Positions 10,977 through 19,750 of a stretch of 20,924 bases of DNA are shown one piece after another. The stretch is from Haplomitrium mnioides (Eukaryota; Marchantiophyta; Haplomitriopsida; Calobryales). The notes under the pieces are model-generated. The model did no database searches. It was given only the letters and a program-made list of their open reading frames with translations, and had not been told where the DNA came from. The translations under genes and the position numbers were made by a program. How positions within the stretch are numbered: position 1 is the first letter of the stretch; each line of letters opens with the position of its first letter. The stretch spans positions 1 through 20,924 of the forward strand of contig JBNGIS010012892.1 in the NCBI GenBank assembly GCA_049999725.1, given 5' to 3'.

Positions 10977-12792
10977 CCATAGGCTGTGATGAGAAAGGAT
11001 ATAATGCACCAACACCAAGTAGGTTGTCTCTTCTGTTACAAATGCTAGAGTGTTGGGAAGGCATCAGAGAGAAATGGTATGCTTTACCAACACTAGTGGG
11101 TTCTCTCTTGCTTTACTAATTTTACTACTACTAGGGTCGATAATCTTATTCCTTTACTAATTTAAGCATTGCTAGAATCTTGAGAAGACCATACGCTATG
11201 ATGAGGAAAGGCATATTGCACTAACACCAATTGGCTATTCTGTTCCTTTAATAATACTAGAGTTATGGGAAGGCATTGGTTGTGATGAGAAATGGTATGT
11301 TTTACAAACACCACTTGGTTATCTCTTCTTTCACTAATTTTACTATTGTTAGGGTTGATAACCCTCTTTGTTTATTGATTTTGCTATTGGTAGGGTCCTG
11401 GGAAGGTATAGGCTCTGATGAGAAAGAGTATAATGCACCAACATCAAGTAGGTTTTCTCTTTCTTTTGGTAATACTAGAGTTTTAGGAAGTCATCGGTTG
11501 TGATAACAAAGGGTATGCTCTACAAACACTAGTCGATTATCTTTTACTTACTAATTTTACTATTGCTAAAGTTGATAACCCTCTTCCTCTACTAATTAAA
11601 CTATTGCTAAGGTCTTGGAAAGGCATATGTTGTGATGAAAAAGGGTATAATGCACCAACACCAAGTGGGTTATCTCTTCCTTTACTAATGCTAGAGTCTT
11701 GCAAAGGCATCAGCTATGATGAGAAAGGGTATGCTTTACAAACACTAGTGGGTTGTCTCTTCCTTTACCAATTTGCTATTGCTAGAATCTTGGGATGGCC
11801 AAAGGGTGTGATGAGAAAGGGTATAATGCACCTGTAACGAGTAGGTTATCTCTTCCTTTACTAATGCTAGAGTCTTGGGAAGGCATTGGCTATGATGAGA
11901 AAGGATATGCTTTACCAACACTGCTCGGTTATCTCTTTCTTTACTAGTTTTACTTTTGCTAAGGTCGATAACCCTCTTTCTGTACTAATTTTACTATTGC
12001 TCCCTTCTTCTTTTACTTATTTTATTATTGCTAGGGTCTTGAGAAGGCATAGGGTGTGATGAGAAAAGGCATAATGCACCAACAACAAGTGGGTTATCTC
12101 TTCCTTTACTAATGCTAGAGTCTTGGGAAGGCATACGATGTGATGAGAAAGGGTGTGCTTTACCAACACCAGTCGGTTATCTCTTCCTTCGCTAATTTTA
12201 CTATTGCTAGGTTCGATCACCCTCTTCCTTTACTAATTTTACTATTGCTGGAGTCTAGAAAAGGCATAGGCTGTGATGAGAAAGGGTATAATTGACCAAC
12301 ACCAAGTGGGTTATCTCTTCCTTTACTAATGTTAGAGTCTTGGGAAGGCATAGGTTGTGATAAGAACTAGTATAATGCACCAACACCAAGTGGGTTATCT
12401 CTTTCTTTGCTAATGCTAGAGTCTTGGGAAGGCATCAGCTGTGATGAAAAAGCATATGCTTTACCAACACCACTCGATCATCTCTTCCTTTACTAATTTT
12501 GCTTTTGATATGGTCGATGACCCTCTTCCTTTACTAATTATACTATTGCTATGGTCGTGGGAAGGCATAGGCTGTGATGAGAAAGGGTATATTGCACCAA
12601 TACCATGTGAGTTATCTTTTCCTTTACTAATGCTAGAGTCTTGGGAAGGCATCCGCTATGATGAGAAAGGGCATGCTTTACCAACACCAGTCGATTATCT
12701 CTTCCTTCACTAATTTTACTATTGCTAGGGTCAATAACCCTCTTTCTTTACTAATTTTATTATTGCTAAGGTCTTGGGAAGGCATAGGTTGT

Positions 12793-13044
12793 GATGAGAA
12801 AGGGTATAGTGCACCAACACCAAGTGGGTTATATCTTCCTCTACTAATGCTAGAGTCCTGGGAAGGCATAGGCTGTGATGAGAAAGGGTATAATGCACCA
12901 ACACCAAGAGGGTTATCTTTTCCTTTACTAATGCTAGAGTATTGGGAAGGCATTGGCTATGATGAGAAAGGGCGTGGTTTACCATCACCAAGTGGGTTTT
13001 ATCTTACTTTACTAATTTTACTATTGCTAGAGCCGACAACCCTC
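12793..13044. repeat. Run of three consecutive 84-bp A halves
   Basis: 'gatgagaaa' starts at 12793, 12877 and 12961, exactly 84 bp apart, without the usual intervening 134-bp half B. Since 84 bp is 28 codons, this run stays open on the plus strand and explains the longest reading frame in the array (12658-13056, 132 codons). A second A-A pair with 84-bp spacing occurs at 12275, 12359 and 12443. Confidence 0.85.
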
Positions 13045-13998
13045 TTCCTTTACTAGTTTTTCTATTGCTAGGGTCTTGGGAAGGCAAAGGCTCTGATGAG
13101 AAAGGGTATCATGCACCAACACCAAGTGGGTTATCTCTTTCTTTACTAATGCAAGAGTCTTGGGAAGGCATTGGCTGTGATGAGAAAGGGTATGCTTGAC
13201 CAATACCAGTCGATTATCTCTTACTTTACTAGTTTTACTGTTGCTAAGGTCAATAACCCTCTTCCTTTACTAATTTTTCTAATTCTAGGGTTTTGGAAAG
13301 GCATAGGCTATGATGAGAAAGGGTATGATGCACCAACACCAGGTTGGTTATATTTTTCTTTATTAATTTTACTATTGCTAGGGTCGATAACTTTCTTACT
13401 TTACTAATTTTTTTATTGCTAGGTGAATAACCCTCTTCTTTTAGTAATTTTACTATTTCTATGGTCTTGGAAAGGCATAGGTTTTTATGAGAAAGGGTAT
13501 AATGCACCAACAACAAGTGGGTTGTCTCTTCCTCTATTAATGCTAGAGTCTTGGGAAGGCATCAGTTGTGATGAGAAATTGTTTGCTTTAGCAACACCAG
13601 TGGGTTTTCTCTTTGTCTACTAATTTTACTCTTGCTAAGGTTGATAGCCCTCTTCGTTTACTAATTTTGCTATTGCTATGGTCTTGGGAAGGCATTGGCT
13701 ATAATGAGAAAGAGTATAATGCACCAACACCAAGTGAGTTATATCTTCTTTTACTAATATTAGAGTCATAGAAGGGCATCGACCATGATGAGAAAGGGTA
13801 TACATTACCAACACACTAGTGGGTTATCTCTTTCTTTACTAGTTTTACTATTGCTAGGGTTGATGACCCTCTTCCTTTACTAAATTTTCTATTGCTATGG
13901 TCTTGGGAAGGCATAGGCTATGATGAGAAAGGGTATAATGCACCAACACAAAGTGGGTTATCTCTTTCTTTTTTTATGCTAGGGTCTTGAGAAGGCAT

Positions 13999-14214
13999 GG
14001 GCCAAAGATTGGCCTATGCATTTATTAGTAGCTAATCCTCTAAGAGTTTAGAAGACGGAACTCCATAGAAAATATTACCACACATGTCTACGAGAGAAGG
14101 AAAAAGTATGGGAGAGTGTATAAAGACAAATGTAATGCTATTATTAGCAATAAGCTTCATTTCAATTTTTAGAAAAGGCAATTAGATTTAGTTTAGCTAG
14201 AGACTAGATCTAAT
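13999..14214. other. Junction between satellite array and retroelement, no gene seen
   Basis: Unique sequence beginning where the satellite ends. It opens with a perfect short inverted repeat, GGCCAA-aga-TTGGCC, at 14000-14014. I find no coding match or LTR similarity. It is the pre-insertion host sequence on the left of the minus-strand element. Confidence 0.65.
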
Positions 14215-14219
14215 AAACA
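14215..14219. repeat. Target-site duplication, left copy (AAACA)
   Basis: AAACA lies immediately outside the LTR end at 14220 and matches the five bases just outside the opposite LTR end at 19044. Five bp is the usual duplication length for Ty3/gypsy integrases. Confidence 0.8.
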
Positions 14220-14687
14220 TATAAAAGAACTAAAAGACCAACTTCCAAATGAGTAACAACTCCAAGATTACTCTAATAGAGTTATGCAATTCAATGTCAA
14301 TAAGCAAATGAAACCCAAGAGAGCAAACCAAGGCCAAGAAACCAAAGAGCCAAACCAAATTTAAAGGAACTTCAGAGTTAAGAGTGGGGCTATAAAACCT
14401 CTCTATTTATACAAGAGAAGAAGGTGTCATCCTCTTTTCTTCACTTACAAGTCACTTCCAATTTCAACCCTAAAAGTAATATTTTCTTACTTCTCTGAAA
14501 GCAACTTCAAAGACAAGTAATCTTATCTCACTTCAACTCTAAAAGTAACCTTATAATACTTCACTTAAACTAACTTCAAAAGCAAGTAACTTCAAATGAT
14601 TTCAACCCTAAAAGGTACCCTCTACTATTTCCTTCACTCCTCACTATTTTCTCATAAATAACACAACATCATGCTTGTACTGTTACA
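14220..14687 (-). repeat. 3' LTR of element 1
   Basis: Length is 468 bp. On the minus strand it starts TGTAACAGTACAAGC (at 14687) and ends TTCTTTTATA (at 14220), aligning with the TG...CA ends of the third copy at 19283-19750 apart from a C-to-T change in the terminal CA. It is followed directly by the AAACA duplication. Confidence 0.88.
14402..14412 (-). promoter_or_regulatory. TATA-like box in 3' LTR
   Basis: The minus strand reads GTATAAATAGAG here. The same position in the other LTRs reads CATAAATAGAC (18758-18768) and GTATAAATAAAA (19520-19531). Conservation at the same place in three copies supports the LTR core promoter. Confidence 0.55.
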
Positions 14688-14699
14688 TAATATTTGACT

Positions 14700-15893
14700 T
14701 CTAATCAATGATGTACTCATCATTGCCATAAATAGAGAAAGGACCAATCCAAGTAAGAGATAACTTTCGGACTTAAACATCTAAAGACAATAAGAGATCC
14801 TGAGTAGAAAAAATAACTTGGTCACCTAAAATCTAAGAGAAATCATAATGACAGCTATGGACATATTGTTTTTGCCAATTTTGAGCAACAATGAGATGGT
14901 TGCTAGCATCTTGCAAAGAAGAAGATAGACATGATAAAAAGGTAGAAATACTAGGAACATTGAAAGAAGAAGGAGAAAACAAGCCATTAAGAACAAGAGG
15001 ATGTTGACTTGAATTAAGAAAGAAAGAAGAAAACCCAATACTTGCTTGTTTGGAGTTGTTGTAGGCAAACTCCACATCCAGTAAGAAACTATCCCAATTG
15101 GTGTGATCAACATTGATGAATATGCAAAGCATATACTCCATGGTATGATTAGCGCACTCTATTTATCCATGTATTTGAGGAGGACAATCAGTAGACATAT
15201 AGAGTTTGGTTTCTAAAATCTTGAACAACTCTCACCAAAACTTTCAAGAGAAACGTAGATCTCTATTAGATATGAACACCTTGGACATTCCATGATGGTA
15301 GAAGACAATATCAAAGTAAATTTTTGCCAATTGTAGAGCATTCACTATATCCACTATCGGTGTTAAATGAATTTTCTTGTTGAGCTTATCCACACACACC
15401 ACAATGGCAGCAAACCCACAATGTGTAGTTGGAAGCGAAGTGACAAGAGCCAAACTTACATGTTTTCAATAAGTAGTAGGAATTGGTAGTGGGTGAAGAA
15501 GTCCTACTAGTTTTTGATTTGAAACTTTGTTTTGTTGATCACTTTCATACAAACAAACAAAACCATGAACATCTCAAGCCAAGTTGGGCCACCACCAAGT
15601 GCGTTGAAGCAACAATGTAGTTGTATCTACTCTAAGATGCTATAAGATAGGAATGTCATATGCTTGTTGTAAATAAGACATTCAAAGTGTATCATCTTGT
15701 GGAACATATATTTCATGACCTTGATAGAGAATACCATCACAAATGAAAAAAGAATGATACTCACTATCTTTGACCACCAATCATACCCAAACAAGACTAG
15801 AAAAGCATCTTCTTGTAGTTTTTGGCTGTAACTATCACTAATTGTCTCATCAAGATGTAATATGCTAATGTAAACCACCTTCATTGTATTCAC
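14700..15893 (-). pseudogene. pol: Integrase remnant of pol, catalytically dead and 3'-truncated
   Basis: Integrase inserts the DNA copy into the host genome. The zinc-binding end is worn: '*HLRVDTTTLLLQRTWWWPNLA' keeps the 'GHLG...Y/WWP' pattern, but the C-x-x-C pair has only one Cys ('CLYESDQQNK'). The core reads 'KHVSLALVTSLPTT', where the first catalytic Asp is Ala (15448-15450), then 'VVCVDKLNKKIHLTP' and 'HHGMSKVFISNRD', where the second catalytic Asp is Asn (15265-15267). The Glu survives in 'IECAN', followed by 'NWDSFLLDVEFAYNNS' and 'FFLNSSQHPL'. The C-terminal part reaches 'LTWIGPFSIY' at about 14745 and stops close to the 3' LTR. Stops separate three open parts (15244-15453, 14833-15141 and the tail). 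No chromodomain is visible. Confidence 0.88.
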
Positions 15894-15894
15894 T

Positions 15895-16359
15895 CAATGA
15901 TCCAACTTTTGTGACAATGTGTCAAGAATGGTGTGAAATCTTCTAGGCTTGTACTCTAGCTTGATATCAAAGAGTTGCTATTGATCTTCCCATCGGTGAT
16001 TGTGACTTGTCATATTTTCCAAATGGATTGATTATAGCAATGGCTTGTGATCTATGTGCATAAGTACATGTCTTCTTAAAAGATAGTGCCTTCACACCTT
16101 GGTGGTATAAACCATTGTCGATTGTTATCAATCCCTTGCCAAATAACTTCTCTATGTTGCATTTAATCACCATGACATGAAGGCAATTGGATGAAGTCTA
16201 CCCTCAAACTCTTGTTGTAAAATTGCTCTAGTAGCAAAATTAGAAGCATTAAAATCAACTATACAACATCCTTTTTGATCATATAGTTGTAGAGTAGAAC
16301 AAGAAGAGACTGCATTCTTGAGTTGTTGAAATGTCGCTTGCTCTTTGGGAATCCATTGA
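15895..16359 (-). pseudogene. pol: RNase H domain remnant of pol
   Basis: RNase H removes the RNA template during reverse transcription. The domain opens 'FQWIPKEQATFQQLKNAV' and has 'CCIVDFNASNFATRAILQQEF' with the catalytic-type Asp in 'VDFNAS', then 'LHPIAFMSW' and a stop at 16167-16169. Past the stop, shifted frames give 'MHIDHKPLL' (the conserved T-D-H-K-x-L region) and 'FDIKLEYKPRRF', with further stops. The second retroelement copy at 19795-20311 aligns with it. Confidence 0.85.
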
Positions 16360-17344
16360 AACTTGACTTCATTGCCTAGTAGATTTGTAAGTGGTACAAC
16401 AATATGCGCATAATAATGGATCAATTGTCGATAGAAGCTTGCCAATCTATTGAAGGCTCTAATGTCCTTTGCCTCTTTTGGTGTTGGCCACTTTGTGAAA
16501 GCTTTAATTTTCTCTTCTTCTAGCTTGATACCATTCGCAGACACCTTGTGCTTTAGATGAGTAATCTCTCTCTTCCTAAATTTGCGCTTAGATCTCTTGC
16601 AGTAAAGCTATCAATTGCTCAACCTATGCAGTACTTCTTTCAGATAATCGCGATGCTTAGCTTCAGTTTTACTAAAAGTAAAAATGTCATCCAAGAATAC
16701 CAAAACAGACTTATCCAATAACCCATCAAAAATTTGATGCATTTGGTCCATGAATATGGTTGGAGCATGAGTGCGACCAAATGTAAGTACCTTCCACTCA
16801 AAATGCCCAAATCTTGTGCAAAAAGTTGTCTTTGACACATCACTTGGCTTAATAGGAATTTCTCGATAGCCATCTCAAATATCCAACTTGGAAAAAATAG
16901 CTCATCACTCATCTTATCTAACAAATCATCAATACATGGTAAAGGATACGCATTCTTTATTGTTTGATTGTTCAAACCATGATAATTTGTACAAAGACAA
17001 AATCCACCATATTTCTTTGGTACAAATAATATCGGTGCTCTCTAAAGTGAAGTACTATACTGAATGAAATCCTTCTCAAGAAGATTCGTCAAGGTCTTCC
17101 AAAGCTCTTCCATGGTATTCAACTCAATTGGAAAGGGAATTCCTCGATCACTTAGTAGCCCCTTTGGCAAATCATTTAGAAACATTTTTGCAAAATCATT
17201 TAAAATATCATCAATCATTGAGGTCGGTACAGATTCCCCTCCCTCCTTATTCAAGTCCACGATAGGCTTGATCCACCCAACAAATATAGGCAACTCTTTC
17301 TCCATTGAAGCATTATGTTGAATTGATTTGGGCCTCTTCTTCAA
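16360..17344 (-). pseudogene. pol: Ty3/gypsy reverse transcriptase remnant
   Basis: RT copies element RNA into DNA. The linker reads 'FAKMFLNDLPKGLLSDRG', then '...FIQYSTSL*RAPILFVPKKYGG', 'CTNYHGLNNQTIKNAYPLP', 'IDDLLDKM', then after a frame change 'LDI*DGYREI', 'KTTFCTRFGHFEW', 'LTFGRTHAPTIF' and 'VLVFLDDIFTFSK'. The polymerase motif F-L-D-D (usual Y-x-D-D) lies at 16686-16697 and the first catalytic Asp in 'LDI'. The thumb region ('GIKLEEEKIKAFTKWPTP', 'NRLASFYRQLI') is clear. Damage includes a stop at about 17042, a one-base loss in an A run at 16892-16897 that shifts the frame, a stop at 16875-16877 (CGA-to-TGA type), a stop before 16611, and an apparent in-frame loss of about 20 residues after 'PIELN'. 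It cannot make active RT. Confidence 0.9.
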
Positions 17345-17425
17345 CAGTGCTAGATGGCCTAAAGGAACTTGCTTTTCTTGTAAAGTAACTTGAATTTGTT
17401 GTTTTGCCCAATCAACTTGAGCGGA

Positions 17426-17716
17426 TCAATCTTCAAGCCAATGCAAGCTTAAAATAATGTCATATTTTATTGGTGCAATAACAAAATCCATAGATTCTTC
17501 ATACTCATGTTTTTGGCCATTGGCCATAATCACAAAACTTCCCTTGATATGCAAAGTTTTAGCTTTGATTTTCTTCATAAAATATAATGATATGAAATTT
17601 TCAGAGCTTCCACAGTCTACCAACATTCTACACAAATGCTCATCAACCATACTATCTAGATAAAACAAGGTGCTTTGAATTCTTGTCAACCTTTTAATTC
17701 CATTAGAACTAATCAA
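17426..17716 (-). pseudogene. pro: Retropepsin-like aspartic protease remnant
   Basis: This domain would cut the Gag-Pol polyprotein. The 96-codon open stretch shows the retroviral protease layout: active-site loop 'LVDCGSSENFIS' (residues 32-43, Asp34 at about 17615-17617), 'FVIMANGQ' near residue 61, and 'YDIILSLHWLE' near residue 85, matching the family's 'hhG-x-x-WL' signature with G replaced by S. The active site reads D-C-G where most retropepsins have D-S/T-G. Some plant gypsy groups naturally carry DCG, so this need not be damage. A stop follows 'WLED', but the same frame continues through 'VDWAKQQIQV' into the pre-RT linker. Relative to gag the frame is shifted. Confidence 0.8.
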
Positions 17717-17789
17717 ACTCTCAATAAACTGTTCGACTATTTTTAGTAAGGTCTTTTGTTTCTCTGGTTTTCATCTTCAATAGTTGCTA

Positions 17790-18489
17790 TTTGAACAAGA
17801 GTGCATGGTCAACTTTGCCAATGTGGACAATAAAAATATCCTCCACTTTGGCGTAGGTGTTCATGCTCTACATTAGTGAGTGTCACTCTTTGTGCCACAT
17901 CAATCTCCATAGGTACAACCTTATTTAGTGGCACACGAACATTTGGTAAAGCTTGTTGTGGTTGTGGATTAGTTGTGGCAGTCGTAAGCAGTGAGTCGTA
18001 TCGTTCAACCATGCGTATTGCTTCTTCTAGTTTAGAGGGCTCTCTCATTGTCACTTCCATTCTACTACAAGGCTTCAAACCTCAAACAAAGCAATCAAAC
18101 GCTTCTCTTTTGTGTATATTAGGAATTTGCATAATAATATTATGAAATTATGTAACGTAGCTCCTCACTATACCTAGTTGCTTCAATTCTGCCAATTGAT
18201 CTTTTGCCACCTTTGGAGCATTCAAAACCCTAAATATTAAATTTATCGCTTCTTTAAACTCTTACCAAGAAGAAATTGGAGCTAAAAATTCTTATTGAGC
18301 TTGCTCTATTTGACATCTCCACCAAGTTTTTTGCAACTCCTTCCAATTGACTTGCTGCAAATAGAATTCTTCGACCATCTTCTCTAATGTTTGTAGCTTC
18401 AATGTATTGCTTGCAATCGAACAATGAATTCTCAGATGCATTAGAAACCGTCCTCCTATCATATGCTTTTGGTTTGAAAAACTACACAT
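17790..18489 (-). pseudogene. gag: Ty3/gypsy gag remnant
   Basis: Gag forms the virus-like particle that packages the element's RNA. One frame runs from about 18489 to 17790 and is broken only by stops (after 'QIEQAQ', after 'PISSW', within 'SYVT*FHNI' and 'CFV*GLKP'). It shows the retrotransposon-gag pattern: 'W-x-EFKEAI', then 'LAELKQLG', 'SYVT.FHNI', 'QIPN', 'GLKP', then 'LEEAIRMVERYDSLL'. The C-terminal zinc knuckle is barely recognisable near 17815-17840: 'YFYCPHW' keeps one Cys, with a stop following. Only about 90 bp separate the first gag-like codons from the 5' LTR, so the leader is short or partly deleted. The next domain, protease, is in another frame. Confidence 0.75.
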
Positions 18490-18577
18490 GAATTTCTTCT
18501 TCTTGAAACTATGTCATTTTTCTCATTTGAATTTGAACTTCCGAAAGAAAATAAAGATGTTCAATTTGTTGTTGCAT

Positions 18578-19044
18578 TGCTTAAATCATTAGACCAACTT
18601 CCAAATAAGCAACAACTCCCAGATAACTCTAATAGAGTTATGCAACTCAAGGTCAGAAAGCAAGCAAAAGCCAAGAGTGGAAGCCCAAGCCAAGCAACCA
18701 AAGAGCCATACCGAACTGAGAGGAACTCCAAAATGAAGAGTGGGGCTATAAAGCCCGTCTATTTATGCAAGAGAATAATGTGTCATCCTCATTCTTTCAC
18801 TCATAAGTCACTTCCAATTTCAACCCTAAAGTGATCTTATCTTACTTCTCTAAGAGTAACTTTGAAGGCAAAGTAATATTATCTCACTTCAACCCTAAAA
18901 GTAACCTTATAGTACTTCATTTAAAGTAGCTTCAAAAGCAAGTAACTTTAAAATGATTTCAACCTTAAAAGTGACTCCCTACAACTTTCTTTACTCATTT
19001 CTATTTTCTTATAAATATCACAACATCATGCTTGTATTATAACA
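18578..19044 (-). repeat. 5' LTR of element 1
   Basis: On the minus strand it starts TGTTATAATACAAGC and shows sequence-long similarity to 14220-14687 and, inverted, to 19283-19750. The inner end is taken at 18578 (minus-strand '...TTTAAGCA') by length and alignment with the other two copies. That edge is uncertain by some 10-15 bp, because clear similarity stops at 'GGTCT' (18591). LTR functions would be promoter and polyadenylation. Confidence 0.85.
18758..18768 (-). promoter_or_regulatory. TATA-like box in 5' LTR
   Basis: The minus strand reads GCATAAATAGACG, equivalent to GTATAAATAGAG in the 3' LTR. The first T of the box is changed to C, so it is a weakened version. It would drive transcription leftward through gag and pol. 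Confidence 0.5.
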
Positions 19045-19049
19045 AAACA
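19045..19049. repeat. Target-site duplication, right copy (AAACA)
   Basis: AAACA immediately follows the outer end of the 5' LTR (19044) and equals 14215-14219. The pair defines the insertion site of element 1. Confidence 0.8.
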
Positions 19050-19282
19050 CGCATAGTGATTTCTTGTTAGACCTACAATGTAATTCTTATTCTTGAAGCT
19101 TGATGCAAGTTGTGCTTCAGTCCTTCTTGTTGCTTTAGACTCCTTATGAGTAAATGTCCTCTTTGCTCATACATTGATGTCCAATGTAATTAGTTCTTGT
19201 TGTATTCAATACTTTAGTTAATTCAATTTTCTCTTTGATATTTAGGCAGCTCTTACGTGTATTTGGTGCTCAAATTGCCAAA
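19050..19282. other. Spacer between the two head-to-head retroelements, no gene seen
   Basis: AT-rich unique sequence of 233 bp lying between element 1's duplication and the LTR of element 2. I see no coding match, repeat or RNA gene. It should be the same host sequence that once joined 14214 before element 1 inserted. Confidence 0.65.
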
Positions 19283-19750
19283 TGTAATAATACAAGCATA
19301 ATGTTGTAATATTTATAAGGAAAAAAAGAGGAATAAAGAATGGTAGTGACTACCAAATGAGGATTACTTTCTTTTAAGGATCGAAATCCTTCTAGTGAAT
19401 TGGTATAAGAATTACTTGTCTTTGAAGTTACTTTTAGAGAAGTAGGATAAGATCATTTTCAGGGTTGAAATTGGAAGTGGCTTGTAAGTAAAGAAAGTAG
19501 GATGACACCTTCTTCTCAAGTATAAATAAAAAGGTTTTGTTGCCCAACTTCTCATTTTGGATCTCCTTTCAATTGGTTTCAGCATTCATGTTATCCTTTT
19601 AAAGAGATTTCCTCTCTTGGTATTTGGTTGTTTGGTTGACTTATTGGCATTTGATTAGCTGCTTGCCATATTAGCATTTGGTTGATTAACTCCATTAGAG
19701 TTATCTTTGAGTTATTGCTCATTTGAAGTTTGTCTTTGGATTCTTTTACA
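19283..19750 (+). repeat. LTR of element 2
   Basis: It starts TGTAATAATACAAGC and ends TTCTTTTACA, giving canonical TG...CA ends and a length of 468 bp, identical to the 14220-14687 copy. It matches the reverse complement of both element 1 LTRs along its whole length. Because it is the only copy with both canonical ends, it defines the ends of the other two. Confidence 0.88.
19520..19531 (+). promoter_or_regulatory. TATA-like box in LTR of element 2
   Basis: Plus strand GTATAAATAAAA at the same LTR position as GTATAAATAGAG in the 3' LTR of element 1. It would promote rightward transcription into the deleted pol body. Confidence 0.55.

Larger units (their letters stand above)
91..13998. repeat. 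Composite satellite array, unit about 218-224 bp, roughly 63 copies
   Basis: The marker 'taatgcacc' recurs at 151, 369, 593, 802, 1025, 1245 and 1470, giving spacings of 209-225 bp, and continues to about 13.94 kb. A typical unit has two halves. Half A (84 bp) is a 40-bp G module beginning 'gatgagaaagggtataatgc' plus a 44-bp short T module beginning 'ctcttcctttactaatgcta'. Half B (134 bp) is a 39-bp G module reading 'ggtatgctttacc', a 41-bp T module and a 54-bp T module. Many left-hand copies carry a 6-bp duplication (ggaaggggaagg) in half A, giving about 224 bp. Unit length is usually not a multiple of three and stops are common, so this is non-coding. The first unit starts near 91 and the last ends at 'gagaaggcat' near 13998, so both edges lie in the window. 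Any centromeric or heterochromatic role is inference only. Confidence 0.97.
9481..13998. repeat. Satellite subfamily II
   Basis: From about 9.5 kb units mostly read 'gggtcttgggaaggcatagg' (one C and the 'cc' of 'ggccatagg' lost), 'caccaagtgggtt' and 'gtcgataaccc', and lack the 6-bp 'ggaagg' duplication. Several subfamily-I-like units remain, for example near 10600 and 10977-11200, so the two types are partly mixed. This part also has extra A halves (84-bp steps at 12275, 12359, 12443 and at 12793, 12877, 12961), which give longer chance reading frames than elsewhere in the array. Confidence 0.75.
14220..19044 (-). mobile_element. Degenerate Ty3/gypsy LTR retrotransposon, 4825 bp (element 1)
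   Basis: Two direct LTRs of about 468 bp (14220-14687 and 18578-19044) enclose minus-strand gag, protease, RT, RNaseH and integrase remnants in that order, which is the Ty3/gypsy order. A perfect 5-bp duplication (AAACA) flanks it, so the outer ends are original. In-frame stops, several frame changes and lost catalytic residues show it cannot move by itself. No convincing primer-binding site follows the 5' LTR and no purine-rich tract precedes the 3' LTR. The coding part ends only about 20 bp from the 3' LTR, so the integrase tail (and any chromodomain) is missing. The LTRs look roughly four-fifths identical by eye, implying an old insertion. Confidence 0.9.

Noticed and set aside
91-13998. 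Protein-coding genes within the array (many open frames of 60-132 codons on both strands)
   Set aside because: They are by-products of the repeat. The frames repeat the satellite period, occur on both strands at once, change frame from unit to unit because 218-224 bp is usually not a multiple of three, and have no recognisable domain. The longest (12658-13056) is explained by a run of 84-bp half-units.
14826-15113. Minus-strand hydrophobic 95-codon frame resembling a membrane protein
   Set aside because: It overlaps the integrase C-terminal frame (14833-15141), which has the conserved 'EFAYNNS' region. The hydrophobic reading is its out-of-frame shadow.
16640-16975. Single intact RT frame of 111 codons
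   Set aside because: Only its first third ('NNQTIKNAYPLP...LDKM') is RT. After the A-run deletion at 16892-16897 the frame is wrong and the true RT continues in the neighbouring frame.
17064-18145. Plus-strand open frames at 17064-17321, 17457-17663 and 17876-18145
   Set aside because: All are antisense shadows of the minus-strand protease, RT linker and gag remnants, which carry the recognisable motifs.
18511-18834. Plus-strand open frame of 107 codons across the 5' LTR
   Set aside because: It is antisense to the gag leader and LTR of the minus-strand element, has no domain pattern, and is not kept open in the other LTR copies.
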